Assembly (NCBI RefSeq): GCF_002896875.1
Contig: NZ_CP023278.1
Coordinates: 5,774,501-5,838,500, forward strand
DNA length: 64,000 bases
Reading direction: 5' to 3'
Source: Nostoc sp. CENA543
GTDB taxonomy: Bacteria > Cyanobacteriota > Cyanobacteriia > Cyanobacteriales > Nostocaceae
Shown: in pieces, positions 8,662 to 17,594 of the stretch
Layout of the letters: every line of letters begins with the position of its first letter
How positions within the stretch are numbered: position 1 is the first letter of the stretch
Made by a program: the position numbers and the translations under genes
The notes under the pieces: generated by a model
What the model was told of the DNA's origin: nothing
Databases searched by the model: none
What the model saw: only the letters and a program-made list of their open reading frames with translations

Positions 8662-9609
8662 TTAAATGCCTTTTTTAGACTTGCGCTGTACGGTGAACAT
8701 ACCAGCTACGCCTAAAAGACCAAGCACAATAGAAGGTTCTGGAACTGCTTGCGATGTTTTGATGGGAACTAGACCTTGGAAAGTCACTTCATAGTTACCA
8801 CTGTGTGAGATACCGTCGGTTGTTTCCTTTAAGCCGGACTCGGTAGCAAAAAAGCTGAACAAATAATCGGTTTTACCGTTATAGGTATACTTCACAATTT
8901 CGCTAGCTTGCATTTTTTTATTTTCTAGCTGTGTTTGCAAATTCTTGGCAATAGTTTTAGTTGGGCTGTTTGGTAAGCTATTAACGTATAGATTAAAGTA
9001 AGGCAGCAATAAAGGTGTAGCATTCAAATGTCCTGCTAACCCAATACTGACTAAGCCTGTTTGATCATCTTGGTTAACGTAAGAAATATTTGGATCACTA
9101 AACCTCTGGAATCCTCCATTATTTTTAAACGCATTGAAAAACCCTGTACCAATAGAAGTTCCTACTAAGCTACTAAAACCGTTAGCAGTTAAAGCCTGGT
9201 TGAACCAATATTCACCGAAGCTTTTACCTGTATCTTTGTAAAGACTAGTCCAGTCAGAAGCGGTTAAGCTACTGAGTGTGATGGCTTCACCGCCAATTGT
9301 TCCTGACAAGGTGGTATTTTGTGTAAAGTCATTAGCAGTAAAAGTTGATTTTTCGGTACTAGCTCTTAACTCTACGTTACCAGTAGGATTAGCGGCATTA
9401 CCCTCTAAGATTTTTGTGATATTTGCTGTTTTCTTGTCTACGGAAACAGTGCTTGTACCCTTAACGTCATAGACCAAGTAATCAGTATATGCTGTACCGC
9501 CGATGGTAACACCAGTTAAGCTACCTGCTTGCGCGGGAGAAGTGGCGATCGCACTTACACCCATAGCTACTGCACTACCAATCACAATAGCGTGAATAGT
9601 TTTCTTCAT
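8662..9609 (-). CDS. PEP-CTERM sorting-domain exported protein
   Basis: A 315-residue exported protein. Residues 1-28 form a Sec signal peptide (MKKTIHAIVIGSAVAMGVSA, then cleavage after SPAQA). The middle is a Ser/Thr/Asn-rich, probably beta-structured domain with no recognised enzyme motif. The C terminus is a PEP-CTERM anchor: VPEP, a hydrophobic helix (SIVLGLLGVAGMFTV) and a basic tail QRKSKKG. An exosortase is expected to remove this anchor and fix the protein outside the cell, but none is encoded in the window. A Shine-Dalgarno-like AAGGGAG lies just upstream of the ATG, and a terminator follows the gene. Function is unknown; an extracellular matrix or cell-surface role is the usual guess for this class. 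Confidence 0.85.
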   Translation of the reverse strand: MKKTIHAIVIGSAVAMGVSAIATSPAQAGSLTGVTIGGTAYTDYLVYDVKGTSTVSVDKKTANITKILEGNAANPTGNVELRASTEKSTFTANDFTQNTTLSGTIGGEAITLSSLTASDWTSLYKDTGKSFGEYWFNQALTANGFSSLVGTSIGTGFFNAFKNNGGFQRFSDPNISYVNQDDQTGLVSIGLAGHLNATPLLLPYFNLYVNSLPNSPTKTIAKNLQTQLENKKMQASEIVKYTYNGKTDYLFSFFATESGLKETTDGISHSGNYEVTFQGLVPIKTSQAVPEPSIVLGLLGVAGMFTVQRKSKKGI

Positions 9610-9884
9610 TACTCCCTTTTTCCTTAATTTATTAGAGTTTTTGTATTGATCCGGTTTATAGATGCAGAGACGTTGCGATCGTTATTTTTAATAACACAAT
9701 CAACAAACCAAGTTTATATTAGGTAATCACCAACTCTAATGGAGTAAAGTTAAAGCTGATTGCGAATAAATTAATGATGAATAATTAGTTAATTAATGAT
9801 GAACGTTACTAGTGATTATCTCTGTAGCTTCATTATCGAAAAAGAAAAACAGAAATCAAATTTTAACTATTAATAGGGTGGTTT

Positions 9885-12365
9885 CTAAGTTAGAATCGCA
9901 CCACCCATTAAGCGTTCATAGCGATACTTCAACTCGGCTTTCATTAAAGGCCAACGCTCTAAACTAGTATCTAGTTCTATAACTTTTTCGGCTGCTTGTC
10001 TGGCTAATATTAATACTTCTTCGTCTTCTACCAAACTAGCTAAGGTAAAATCAGGCACACCAGATTGGCGAGTTCCTAATACTTCTCCCGGCCCGCGAAA
10101 CCGCATATCCATTTCGGAGATGAAGAAGCCGTCTTGAGACTGTTCCAATACTTTTAGTCTTTGTTGAGCATCGGGACTTCTGGAACTACTCATTAATAAA
10201 CAGTAGGATTTTGCTGCACCCCGTCCTACTCTTCCCCGCAATTGATGTAGTTGAGATAAACCAAAACGCTCTGCATTTTCAATGAGCATGACTGTGGCAT
10301 TAGGCACATCTACACCAACTTCTACAACCGTGGTAGAAACTAAAATCTGCGTTTTATTATCCCGAAATTTGGTAATGGCTTCGTCTTTCTCGGCTGAACT
10401 CATACGCCCATGCAGCAACCCAACTTGAAATTCGGGAAACACCGTTTCTTTGAGCTTTTGGTGTTCTTCTACAGCCGATCGCAAGTCTAGTTTCTCTGAT
10501 TCTTCTACCAATGGCAAGACTACATAAACCTGCCGACCTTGGGCAATTTCTCGCCGCATTAAGTCATAAGCAAAGGTGCGCTGTTGACTGATTAGGGCTG
10601 TAGTTTGAATGGCTTGTCGTCCCGGTGGTAACTCATCAATCTGGCTGACATCCAAATCCCCGTGTATAGTTAGTGCTAATGTCCGGGGAATGGGGGTAGC
10701 AGTCATGGTTAATACATGGGGTTGTTCGCCTTTTTGTTGTAACAACGCCCGTTGTTTGACTCCAAATCGGTGCTGTTCGTCAATTACCACTAACCCTAGT
10801 CGCCGAAAATTTACGGTGTCTTGAATTAAGGCGTGAGTTCCTACCAATAAAGGTAATTCGCCGGTGATTAATTGGGAATGAATTTCCCGCCGTTTGGCAG
10901 TTTTAGTTGAACCCGTAAGTAATTCCACTGGTAAATGTAATAAGTTAAACCAGCTAACTAATTTACGATAATGCTGTTCTGCTAAAACTTCTGTTGGAGC
11001 CATTAATGCAGCTTGATAGCCAGATTGAATGGCGGCTAAAATTGCTACCACAGCCACAACAGTTTTACCTGAACCCACATCACCCTGTACTAACCGATTC
11101 ATTGGTGAGGTTTTTTGTAGGTCGTTGAGAATATCGTTGAGGACGCGTTGTTGTGCGCCAGTCAATTGAAATGGTAGGACTTGGTAGAATTTCTCGATTA
11201 ATTCACCTTTGGGTGCAAGCACTGCACTAGTCTGAATGGCTTTAGCTTGTTGTTGGCGTTGTAGTAAACCCAGTTGCAGATAGAAAAATTCATCAAATAC
11301 GAGGCGGCGACGGGCAGTTTGCAGAGTATCGCTATCGTCAGGAAAATGGATATTTGCGATCGCATCCTTTAATTCCATCAAACCATACTTTTCCCGCAAA
11401 CCTTTGGGTAAGGGGTCTTTTAATTGCGCGGCCGCAGGTAAAGCTGCAATTACCGCCTGTCGTACCATATTCGCCATCACTCCCTCGGTGAGTGCGTAAA
11501 TCGGTACTACTCGCCCCATTGTCAGCGATTCAATCGTATCCCCTGGATGTGCCAAAACCTCTAACTCAGGGTTATCTAAAGTTAAGCCGTATTTACTGCC
11601 TTTAACTAACCCACAAGCTGCTACTACACTTCCTACAGGGTAGCGGCGTTTTAAACTTTCTTGCCAAGCACGACTAGTAAACCTCGCACCTGCCCAAAAA
11701 CGACCGACTTTGATTTGACCCGTATTATCTTTGAGAACTAATTCTAAAATCAATAATTTTTGATTTTTGGGGCTGACAAAGCAGTTGCAACGCTTAACTG
11801 TCGCCACAATTGTCACCGTTTCACCCCCTTGCAACTCCCGAATATTCACTTGTCGGGCATAGTCAATATGGTCACGGGGATAGTAAAACAGTAAATCGCG
11901 TACAGTATACAAACCCAAAGCCGCCAACTTATCAGCTTTCCGAATCCCTATTTCTGGTAAATCGCTAAGTTTTTGGTCAATTTTGGGGGCTAACCTCCGA
12001 CTAACTTCAGCTACAAGTGGTGCAGAATTAGGAACTTTCGCCTTATAACTCCTCCCTTGCTCCTCTGCTCCCCTGCTCCCCTGTCCCCCTTCTCCTTTTT
12101 GCAGTTGGTAAAGATATCGCCGTGTTTCCGCTATCAAATGCTGACGTTCTTTGAGTTCCAGATTGGGATAATTAGCAAACTGCGCCGCCATGTCTTGCCA
12201 GCGACGACGTTCAGTTGCTGGTAAACTCGTAGGGAATTTCCCAAATGTCAGGCTGAGAAATTCACTGAAGCGATACTGTCTACCCACCAAATCAGTAAAA
12301 CCGTTTTCGGCTTCCACTGCTAAGGCTTTATGTAAGCGTATCCAATCTGGTTGGTCGTTAGTCAT
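9885..12365 (-). CDS. recG: ATP-dependent DNA helicase RecG
   Basis: An 826-residue superfamily 2 helicase that remodels stalled replication forks and branch-migrates Holliday junctions. Visible features are the wedge/OB region around 165-270, Walker A (QGDVGSGKTVVA), the DEQH box (VVIDEQHRFG), motif III TMTATPIPRT, motif VI with QLRGRVGR, and the RecG-specific C-terminal FRGPGEVLGTRQSG. The N terminus carries the long extra domain usual in cyanobacteria. Residues 90-106 are a Gly/Gln/Ser/Glu-rich insert encoded by CTCCCCTG-type repeats that normally occupy intergenic DNA. The start codon itself lies in a TAATGACTAA repeat tract, so an alternative start a few codons on cannot be excluded. Confidence 0.97.
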   Translation of the reverse strand: MTNDQPDWIRLHKALAVEAENGFTDLVGRQYRFSEFLSLTFGKFPTSLPATERRRWQDMAAQFANYPNLELKERQHLIAETRRYLYQLQKGEGGQGSRGAEEQGRSYKAKVPNSAPLVAEVSRRLAPKIDQKLSDLPEIGIRKADKLAALGLYTVRDLLFYYPRDHIDYARQVNIRELQGGETVTIVATVKRCNCFVSPKNQKLLILELVLKDNTGQIKVGRFWAGARFTSRAWQESLKRRYPVGSVVAACGLVKGSKYGLTLDNPELEVLAHPGDTIESLTMGRVVPIYALTEGVMANMVRQAVIAALPAAAQLKDPLPKGLREKYGLMELKDAIANIHFPDDSDTLQTARRRLVFDEFFYLQLGLLQRQQQAKAIQTSAVLAPKGELIEKFYQVLPFQLTGAQQRVLNDILNDLQKTSPMNRLVQGDVGSGKTVVAVVAILAAIQSGYQAALMAPTEVLAEQHYRKLVSWFNLLHLPVELLTGSTKTAKRREIHSQLITGELPLLVGTHALIQDTVNFRRLGLVVIDEQHRFGVKQRALLQQKGEQPHVLTMTATPIPRTLALTIHGDLDVSQIDELPPGRQAIQTTALISQQRTFAYDLMRREIAQGRQVYVVLPLVEESEKLDLRSAVEEHQKLKETVFPEFQVGLLHGRMSSAEKDEAITKFRDNKTQILVSTTVVEVGVDVPNATVMLIENAERFGLSQLHQLRGRVGRGAAKSYCLLMSSSRSPDAQQRLKVLEQSQDGFFISEMDMRFRGPGEVLGTRQSGVPDFTLASLVEDEEVLILARQAAEKVIELDTSLERWPLMKAELKYRYERLMGGAILT

Positions 12366-12421
12366 TAGTCATTGGTTATTAGTCATTAGTCAACAGTCAA
12401 CAGTCAATAGTCAATAGTCAC
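12359..12421. repeat. heptamer STRR, TAGTCAA/TAGTCAT family
   Basis: About nine degenerate tandem heptamers (TAGTCAT, CAGTCAA, TAGTCAA). The block begins inside the first codons of recG, so the repeat provides the recG start codon on the minus strand, and it runs to the end of the short gap. The same family recurs at 34318, 54556, 55075, 56325, 57551 and 62960. Confidence 0.85.
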
Positions 12422-12444
12422 TACTGTGGACTTTGGACTATTGA

Positions 12445-13332
12445 CTAATCTTCATACCAACTAGCACGCCATGCGGCTTCGGCTTCAGCAATTGAGCGTT
12501 CTCTTTGCTTCTTTTGATACTCCCTTCCTAGTTTATTCAGTTGTCCTAAGATTTCACGAATTTGTTTGCGATGATTAGCAACTGTTGTATCAGCAAATTC
12601 GATTTCCCCTAAGCGTAAGTTAATAGTCATGATTTGAGTTAAACCAGATTTTTCTGTCTCTTGCTCGTCGGCAATCTCCAGAACTAAGTTAAGAATATTG
12701 GGTGGCCCCGGCATCATCTCGGCTGAACCTTCTGAGGCGGCTGCGGCTGCCGCTTCTAAAACAGGTTCTGGTAGTTTTTGCGGTAAAATTCCGGCATTTT
12801 GTAAGATTAAATTAGCCTCATGGGAAACTTTTCTGAGAGTATGTTGCATTTGCACTTCTAGATGCTGTTGCCATTTCGCTAATTCGATGGGGTTGGAAAT
12901 TTCTACACTATAGGTTTGAGGCGATGAGTTATTAACTGATTCACTATGTGAAGATGATAGCTCAGACGGCATTTCACCTTCTGTCACCTCATGGGAAATT
13001 GTTATTTCTTCTACATCTTCCTCATCTTCTTCATCTTCCTGACTAATCAGACTGCTGATTAATATCTCGGCGGCTTTTTGACCTAACTTGCGGATACTTT
13101 GTTGCAGTTGTTGTCGCTGATTTAGTGACAACTTCAGAAAGTTTTCGGGATAGCCTTGGGTACACAGGTGGTAACTGGCGAGAATTAACTGTTTTCTTAG
13201 GGCTTGACCCAAAGCTGCTAAATAACTAGCATAAGCCATTTGCATTTCTTTAGCGATCGCCTGAATCGCTTCTTGCAACACAGCAAGTTCTCGTTCAATT
13301 CGCTCAATAGCTCTAACCATATCTTCACCCAC
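12445..13332 (-). CDS. conserved hypothetical protein, coiled-coil and acidic
   Basis: A 295-residue protein that I do not recognise as a named family. Residues 5-35 are a heptad-rich helix (IERIERELAVLQEAIQAIAKEM). A helical segment follows up to about 95, then a strongly acidic stretch (EDEEDEEDVEE) and a low-complexity Ser/Glu region. The C-terminal 70 residues are another helical segment ending KKQRERSIAEAEAAWRASW. No signal peptide or membrane segment is seen. It lies between recG and tsf on the same strand, 79 bp upstream of recG across a repeat tract, and a terminator separates it from tsf. The composition suggests a cytoplasmic scaffold or binding protein. Confidence 0.75.
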   Translation of the reverse strand: MGEDMVRAIERIERELAVLQEAIQAIAKEMQMAYASYLAALGQALRKQLILASYHLCTQGYPENFLKLSLNQRQQLQQSIRKLGQKAAEILISSLISQEDEEDEEDVEEITISHEVTEGEMPSELSSSHSESVNNSSPQTYSVEISNPIELAKWQQHLEVQMQHTLRKVSHEANLILQNAGILPQKLPEPVLEAAAAAASEGSAEMMPGPPNILNLVLEIADEQETEKSGLTQIMTINLRLGEIEFADTTVANHRKQIREILGQLNKLGREYQKKQRERSIAEAEAAWRASWYED

Positions 13333-13400
13333 TTGAGCCTTATATGGTACAAATGTATGTTTATTTAGTAAAGAATCAATTCTAGATTTTTAAAATTTTA

Positions 13401-13435
13401 AATAAAATACAGGTCAGGCAAATAGCTTGACCTGT
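13401..13435 (-). terminator. terminator downstream of tsf
   Basis: On the minus strand ACAGGTCA (13428-13435) pairs perfectly with TGACCTGT (13409-13416) around an 11-base loop. It is followed by ATTTTATTTAAA. It lies some 200 bp after tsf and so probably ends the rpsB-tsf transcript. Confidence 0.7.
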
Positions 13436-13540
13436 CTGTAAGAGAGTGCTGAGTAATCAGTAATGAGTAATGAGTGATTTTGTCTTATCTTCAGTATATA
13501 TGTACTGATTTTCTGACAGAGAATTGAAAAACCTTTCAAC

Positions 13541-13632
13541 TTAGCACTCAGCACTCATAACTACTCAGCACGGGCTAAACGCCCCGCTTACGCTAACAGC
13601 ACTCAGCACTCATAACTACTCAGCACTCATAA
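13541..13632. repeat. CTCAGCA heptamer STRR with GGGCTAAACGCCCCGC block
   Basis: Repeated ACTCAGCACTCATAACT-type units flank a 30-bp GC-rich block (about 13570-13600, GGGCTAAACGCCCCGCTTACGC). A near-identical block lies in the same setting at 15890-15920. The region adjoins the tsf stop codon. Confidence 0.75.
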
Positions 13633-14574
13633 CTACTTAGCACCCATTTGAGCTGCTACTTCTTCAGCAAAGTTACTTTCTTGTTTTTCAATACCTTCAC
13701 CTAAGATGTAGCGCACGAAACGGCTCACAGTCACATCTTCACCAACTTTCGCTTTCACTTGCTTGACTAATTCTTCTACAGAAATACTTTGGTCGCGAAT
13801 GTAAGGTTGGTCTAGCAAGGTCATCTCTTTCAGACGCTTTTCAATTCGCCCCTGAACGATTTTTTCTCTGATGTTTTCTGGTTTGTTAGCCAAGTCTTCC
13901 TTGCCCATTTCGACATCTTTTTCTTTTTGGACAACTTCGGCAGGAATGTTGTCTACGCTGACATACTCAACGTTGGGACAAGCAGCTACTTGCATAGCTG
14001 AGTTCCGTGCCAAGGATTGGAAGTCCTCGTTAGTAGTGGGTGCTTCTGATTTAGAGTTAACCTCAACCAATACACCAACTCTACCGCCAGTGTGGATGTA
14101 GCTGTCTACTACTCCTGGTGTGTCTTGGATAGCAAAATTCACAAAGCGACGTACTTGAATGTTTTCACCTAAGTTAGCAATGCTTTGCTTGATGAATTCA
14201 TCTACAGTGACGCTGTTATCTTCGATGTAAGGTTGAGCCAGCAAAGATTCCAAACTATCAGCTGTTGCTGCTTGCTGGGCTAGATTCTTAACTAGGGCTT
14301 TAAAAGCATCGTTACGGGCAACAAAATCTGTTTGGCAATTGACTTCTATGAGTACACCTACTTTGCCGCCGGGCTGAACGAAGGTTTCTACCAAACCTTC
14401 AGCCGCAATGCGATCGCTTTTTTTACCCGCAGAGGCGATACCTTTTTTCCGTAGCCAGTCTATAGCTTCTTCGACATTGCCGTCAGTTTCTTTCAACGCC
14501 TTTTTACAGTCCATCATGCCTGCACCAGTTTTTTGGCGTAGCTCTTGGACGAGTTTTGCAGATATTTCCGCCAT
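13633..14574 (-). CDS. tsf: translation elongation factor Ts
   Basis: A 313-residue guanine nucleotide exchange factor for EF-Tu. The N-terminal UBA-like module is clear ([22 protein letters not shown]), with the TDFVARND motif that contacts EF-Tu at about residues 81-88. The family's second half is present as a diverged copy ([13 protein letters not shown]). The gene follows rpsB by 331 bp on the same strand, the usual order. It starts at the ATG giving [13 protein letters not shown], with an AGGNNAN-like sequence upstream. Nothing is missing. The length is larger than in enteric bacteria, as is usual in cyanobacteria. Confidence 0.97.
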   Translation of the reverse strand: MAEISAKLVQELRQKTGAGMMDCKKALKETDGNVEEAIDWLRKKGIASAGKKSDRIAAEGLVETFVQPGGKVGVLIEVNCQTDFVARNDAFKALVKNLAQQAATADSLESLLAQPYIEDNSVTVDEFIKQSIANLGENIQVRRFVNFAIQDTPGVVDSYIHTGGRVGVLVEVNSKSEAPTTNEDFQSLARNSAMQVAACPNVEYVSVDNIPAEVVQKEKDVEMGKEDLANKPENIREKIVQGRIEKRLKEMTLLDQPYIRDQSISVEELVKQVKAKVGEDVTVSRFVRYILGEGIEKQESNFAEEVAAQMGAK

Positions 14575-14905
14575 GTTGCCTCAATTCCTAACTTGACCTT
14601 GAGTTGTTATCGCTCACCAAAGCTGTGCTGAGTAAAGATAAATTACTCATCACTCATGACTCAGCACGATGCAAGAGTTCTGAGTATTTCTATCTTACTC
14701 AGGGCTGGAGAAGAAAAAACGATGAAATTCAAACTATTAGAGATGAAGCATGAGGTGTGAGCTTAATCTGCTTCATCTTTCATCTTGATTTAGTGTTAAA
14801 AGCTATTGCGCTGGGACAATTTACACTTATTCTTTATCTACCGTTAAATTTTGACATTCAACCAGCAGTGAGGAATTATGTCTTTCCCTGCACAAGAACA
14901 GTTGA
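14575..14905. other. rpsB-tsf spacer
   Basis: 331 bp without a gene between rpsB and tsf. It contains short CTCAGCA-type units near 14625-14670 and otherwise unremarkable AT-rich DNA. No ORF is supported. Confidence 0.5.
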
Positions 14906-15694
14906 TTATTCTTCTTCGTCGTCGGAAGCAAACTCACTGTAATCACTTTCTTCGTAATCGTACTCTTCCTCAGCACCTTCGTAATCTTCGTATTCTTCCT
15001 CTGCATCTAGCTGACCGTGACGACCTTCATAAATAGCATCGGCTAATTTGCCCACGATCAATTTAATTGATCTGATTGCGTCGTCATTAGCTGGGATGGG
15101 AATATCTACTACATCTGGATCACAATTTGTATCCAGCATAGAGACGATGGGGATGGAGAGTTTTTGGCATTCTTGCACAGCGTTATATTCCCGACGCTGG
15201 TCAACAATTACCACTACATCAGGAACTTTCCGCATGGTTTTAATACCACCCAAATATTTTTGCAGCTTCGCCATCTCGCGACGCAGCATTGATGCTTCTT
15301 TCTTGGGCAATAAATCTAACGCACCGTTTTCTTCCCGCCGTTCCAAATCTTTCAGGCGGTCTACTCTGGTTTTGATAGTTGCCCAGTTGGTGAGCATTCC
15401 ACCCAGCCAGCGTTGGTTGATATAGTGAGAACCACAACGGGCAGCTTCTTGGGCAATAATCCCTGCTGCTTGCCGTTTTGTGCCGACAAAGAGAAACTTT
15501 TTACCTTGCTCCGCCTGCGATCGCATATAGTTATACGCTTCATCCATCAATTGGGCTGTTTGCACCAAATCGATGATATGTACACCATTACGCGCAGTGT
15601 AAATGTATGGAGACATTTTAGGATTCCAACGTCGGGTCTGATGCCCAAAGTGAACTCCTGACTCCATCATTTGAGCCAATGAAACAACTGGCAT
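14906..15694 (-). CDS. rpsB: 30S ribosomal protein S2
   Basis: A 262-residue small-subunit protein. Diagnostic stretches are [15 protein letters not shown] near the N terminus, the FVGTKRQA segment, [12 protein letters not shown], and the C-terminal [14 protein letters not shown]. The last 35 or so residues are an unusually acidic, tyrosine-rich extension (many E, D and Y) that E. coli S2 lacks; similar tails occur in cyanobacterial S2. It is the first gene of the rpsB-tsf unit. The start gives [19 protein letters not shown], with a GGAGT sequence about 5-9 bp upstream on the minus strand. Confidence 0.97.
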   Translation of the reverse strand: MPVVSLAQMMESGVHFGHQTRRWNPKMSPYIYTARNGVHIIDLVQTAQLMDEAYNYMRSQAEQGKKFLFVGTKRQAAGIIAQEAARCGSHYINQRWLGGMLTNWATIKTRVDRLKDLERREENGALDLLPKKEASMLRREMAKLQKYLGGIKTMRKVPDVVVIVDQRREYNAVQECQKLSIPIVSMLDTNCDPDVVDIPIPANDDAIRSIKLIVGKLADAIYEGRHGQLDAEEEYEDYEGAEEEYDYEESDYSEFASDDEEE

Positions 15695-15799
15695 ATATTT
15701 TTTACTCCTATTCGGGTTAAACCTCCATCCAGGCGTATTTCTCCACGAGAAACACCCGAATTCCCAGATGTGCGGAATTTAGACAACTCTACTAGGGTA

Positions 15800-15940
15800 A
15801 CACAGAATGGGGAATTGGGAATGGGGAATTGGGCAGGGGGCAGGGGAAGCAGAGGAGAAAAACTAATAACTCACAACTCAGCACTCAGCACCGGCTAAAC
15901 GCCGCGCTTCCGCTAACAGCACTCAGCACTCAGCACTCAA
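15800..15940. repeat. mixed GGGGAATT and CTCAGCA repeats with GC block
   Basis: GGGGAATTGGGAATGGGGAA-type units (15808-15860) run into CTCAGCA heptamers. A CGGCTAAACGCCGCGCTTCC block at about 15890-15915 is a near copy of the one at 13570. The tract reaches into the 3' end of the glycosyltransferase gene that ends at 15923. Confidence 0.75.
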
Positions 15941-16891
15941 TTGAGCATAAGCCTCATACACACCCTTGACGTTGTACCAGTTGAGGAAAATTCGGGCGAT
16001 TTCTAAAGCTAGCTGGGGTTTACCGGAATCAATCAACCACTGTAACAACGGTTTCATGGTGCGTTCATTTAATGCGCCGTTGAGGGAAAGAATTCCCCAC
16101 AATAAACGATGTATCCAGGTCATTTGAATCATCATTTTGACTTCCCAGGTGGGATGCTTTTGATAAAACAAAACTCCCATCCTTCCCCGTTGAATTTCTT
16201 TTTCGATGAGGTTGGGGATTTGCTCTAAGTTAAATGGGGGATGCCAATGATAACCGACGGCGGCGGGACACTTAATCAGTTTCAAACCCAGGTTTTTGAG
16301 TCTGACACCTAGTTCTAAGTCTTCCCAGCCGTAGAGTTGAAAGCCTGTGTCAAATAATCCGGCTTGTTCTAGCCAGTGTTTAGGGATGGCGACATTACCT
16401 GTGGCGAAAAAGGCTGCGGAGAAATCTGTGATTTTATAGGGTTCGGCGGTGGGATTGTCGAAATTACAAGTATTAATAACTGCACCGTAAGTAAAAAAGC
16501 GATCGCTCCCCAATTTCTCTTTACCCTGCACTAACGCGTCTGCATGAGCTTGCAGGAAGTTTTCTAGGACTACTAAATCACTATCTATAAATATAATGAT
16601 GTCCCCTTGTGCCTGTTCTACACCCAAATTCCGCGCCGCCGCCGGGCCGGCATGGTCTTGCTCAAACCAACGCACATGGGGAAATTCTTCTTTATGTGCT
16701 GTTAACCAATCTAGCGTACCGTCAGTAGAACCATCATCCACTAAGACAATTTCATAATTACCCACAACGCTTGACGCGCTGAGTTGCTGCATTTCTAAGG
16801 CTCGCAAGCATTTTTCTAGAATCGGCTGGCGATTATAAGTTGGTATCACAACGCTGATAAACACAGTCTCACCCACAACACAACTACCCAT
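15923..16891 (-). CDS. family 2 glycosyltransferase
   Basis: A 322-residue inverting GT-A enzyme of family GT2. The nucleotide-binding N terminus is FISVVIPTYNRQPILEKCL, the UDP-site acidic pair is in IVLVDDGSTDGT, the D-x-D equivalent is IIFIDSDLVV, and the C-terminal ED motif is GWEDLELGVRL. About 90 C-terminal residues follow the catalytic core. There is no membrane segment, so it acts at the cytoplasmic side, perhaps in lipid or polysaccharide glycosylation. Its last codons lie at the edge of the CTCAGCA repeat tract, so the C-terminal few residues (AQLSAEC) are partly encoded by repeat DNA. No partner genes flank it. Confidence 0.88.
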   Translation of the reverse strand: MGSCVVGETVFISVVIPTYNRQPILEKCLRALEMQQLSASSVVGNYEIVLVDDGSTDGTLDWLTAHKEEFPHVRWFEQDHAGPAAARNLGVEQAQGDIIIFIDSDLVVLENFLQAHADALVQGKEKLGSDRFFTYGAVINTCNFDNPTAEPYKITDFSAAFFATGNVAIPKHWLEQAGLFDTGFQLYGWEDLELGVRLKNLGLKLIKCPAAVGYHWHPPFNLEQIPNLIEKEIQRGRMGVLFYQKHPTWEVKMMIQMTWIHRLLWGILSLNGALNERTMKPLLQWLIDSGKPQLALEIARIFLNWYNVKGVYEAYAQLSAEC

Positions 16892-17594
16892 CTCCAGAAT
16901 AGGACAGCCTGGTACTCAACACAGTTCCTAGCGCGTCCTGAGAACTGAATTCGTAATTCAGCAACAACAGATAACGCGCAAAAGTCAACCACTTTTAGAT
17001 TTTAATTTCTGGGTTGAATCTAAAATCCAAAATCTAAAATTCGGAGATTCAATACAAAAATCGTACTTTTTTTATCAGTGAAGGCAAACGAACTTTCCCT
17101 CAAGAAATAATGGTTAATAAACTCATATTAATTATTATATAACCCAATCTTAATTTTCTTTAATTAAATTTTCAGTGATTGTTGTTAGTTTCAACACCAT
17201 AAACCACTATTAGAGAATATTTGATAAGTCTTTTGTGGCTGACTACTTTAATTCGATTGTAGTCACGCGCCTTTATTGAAAAGGCTTGTCAGCATCCTAT
17301 TATTATGCTTGCCTCAATATAAATAGGATGAATTAGTCAAAAAATAGGACTCAATCAAATATTTTCTGAGTTTGGGTTTTTGCCGATCATTAACTGTTGA
17401 TATCAATAAAAATTGAGGTTCATATGTAATTTGATGTTTTTTTGTTGTCAAACAAAATGACCAAAAGAGTGCTGAGTACTGAGTAAAAAGTAGATGAATT
17501 GGACTCAGCACTTAGCACTCAGCACTACTGAATCTTTGATTTACAAGATGAACTTAACAGTTAACTCATTAGTGTCAAAATGGAGAACTAGGTA
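16892..17594. other. 703-bp gene-free region upstream of phoX
   Basis: It contains AATCTAAAATCCAAAATCT-type repeats (about 16993-17042) and CTCAGCA heptamers at 17467-17526. The promoter region of the phosphatase gene must lie between 17527 and 17594. A CTTAACAGTTAACT sequence at about 17552 is a weak resemblance to a Pho box, not convincing. No ORF is supported. Confidence 0.5.

Noticed and set aside
17545-17570. CTTAACAGTTAACT as a Pho box upstream of phoX
   Set aside because: Only one imperfect unit and the wrong spacing; cyanobacterial Pho boxes need direct 8-bp repeats.
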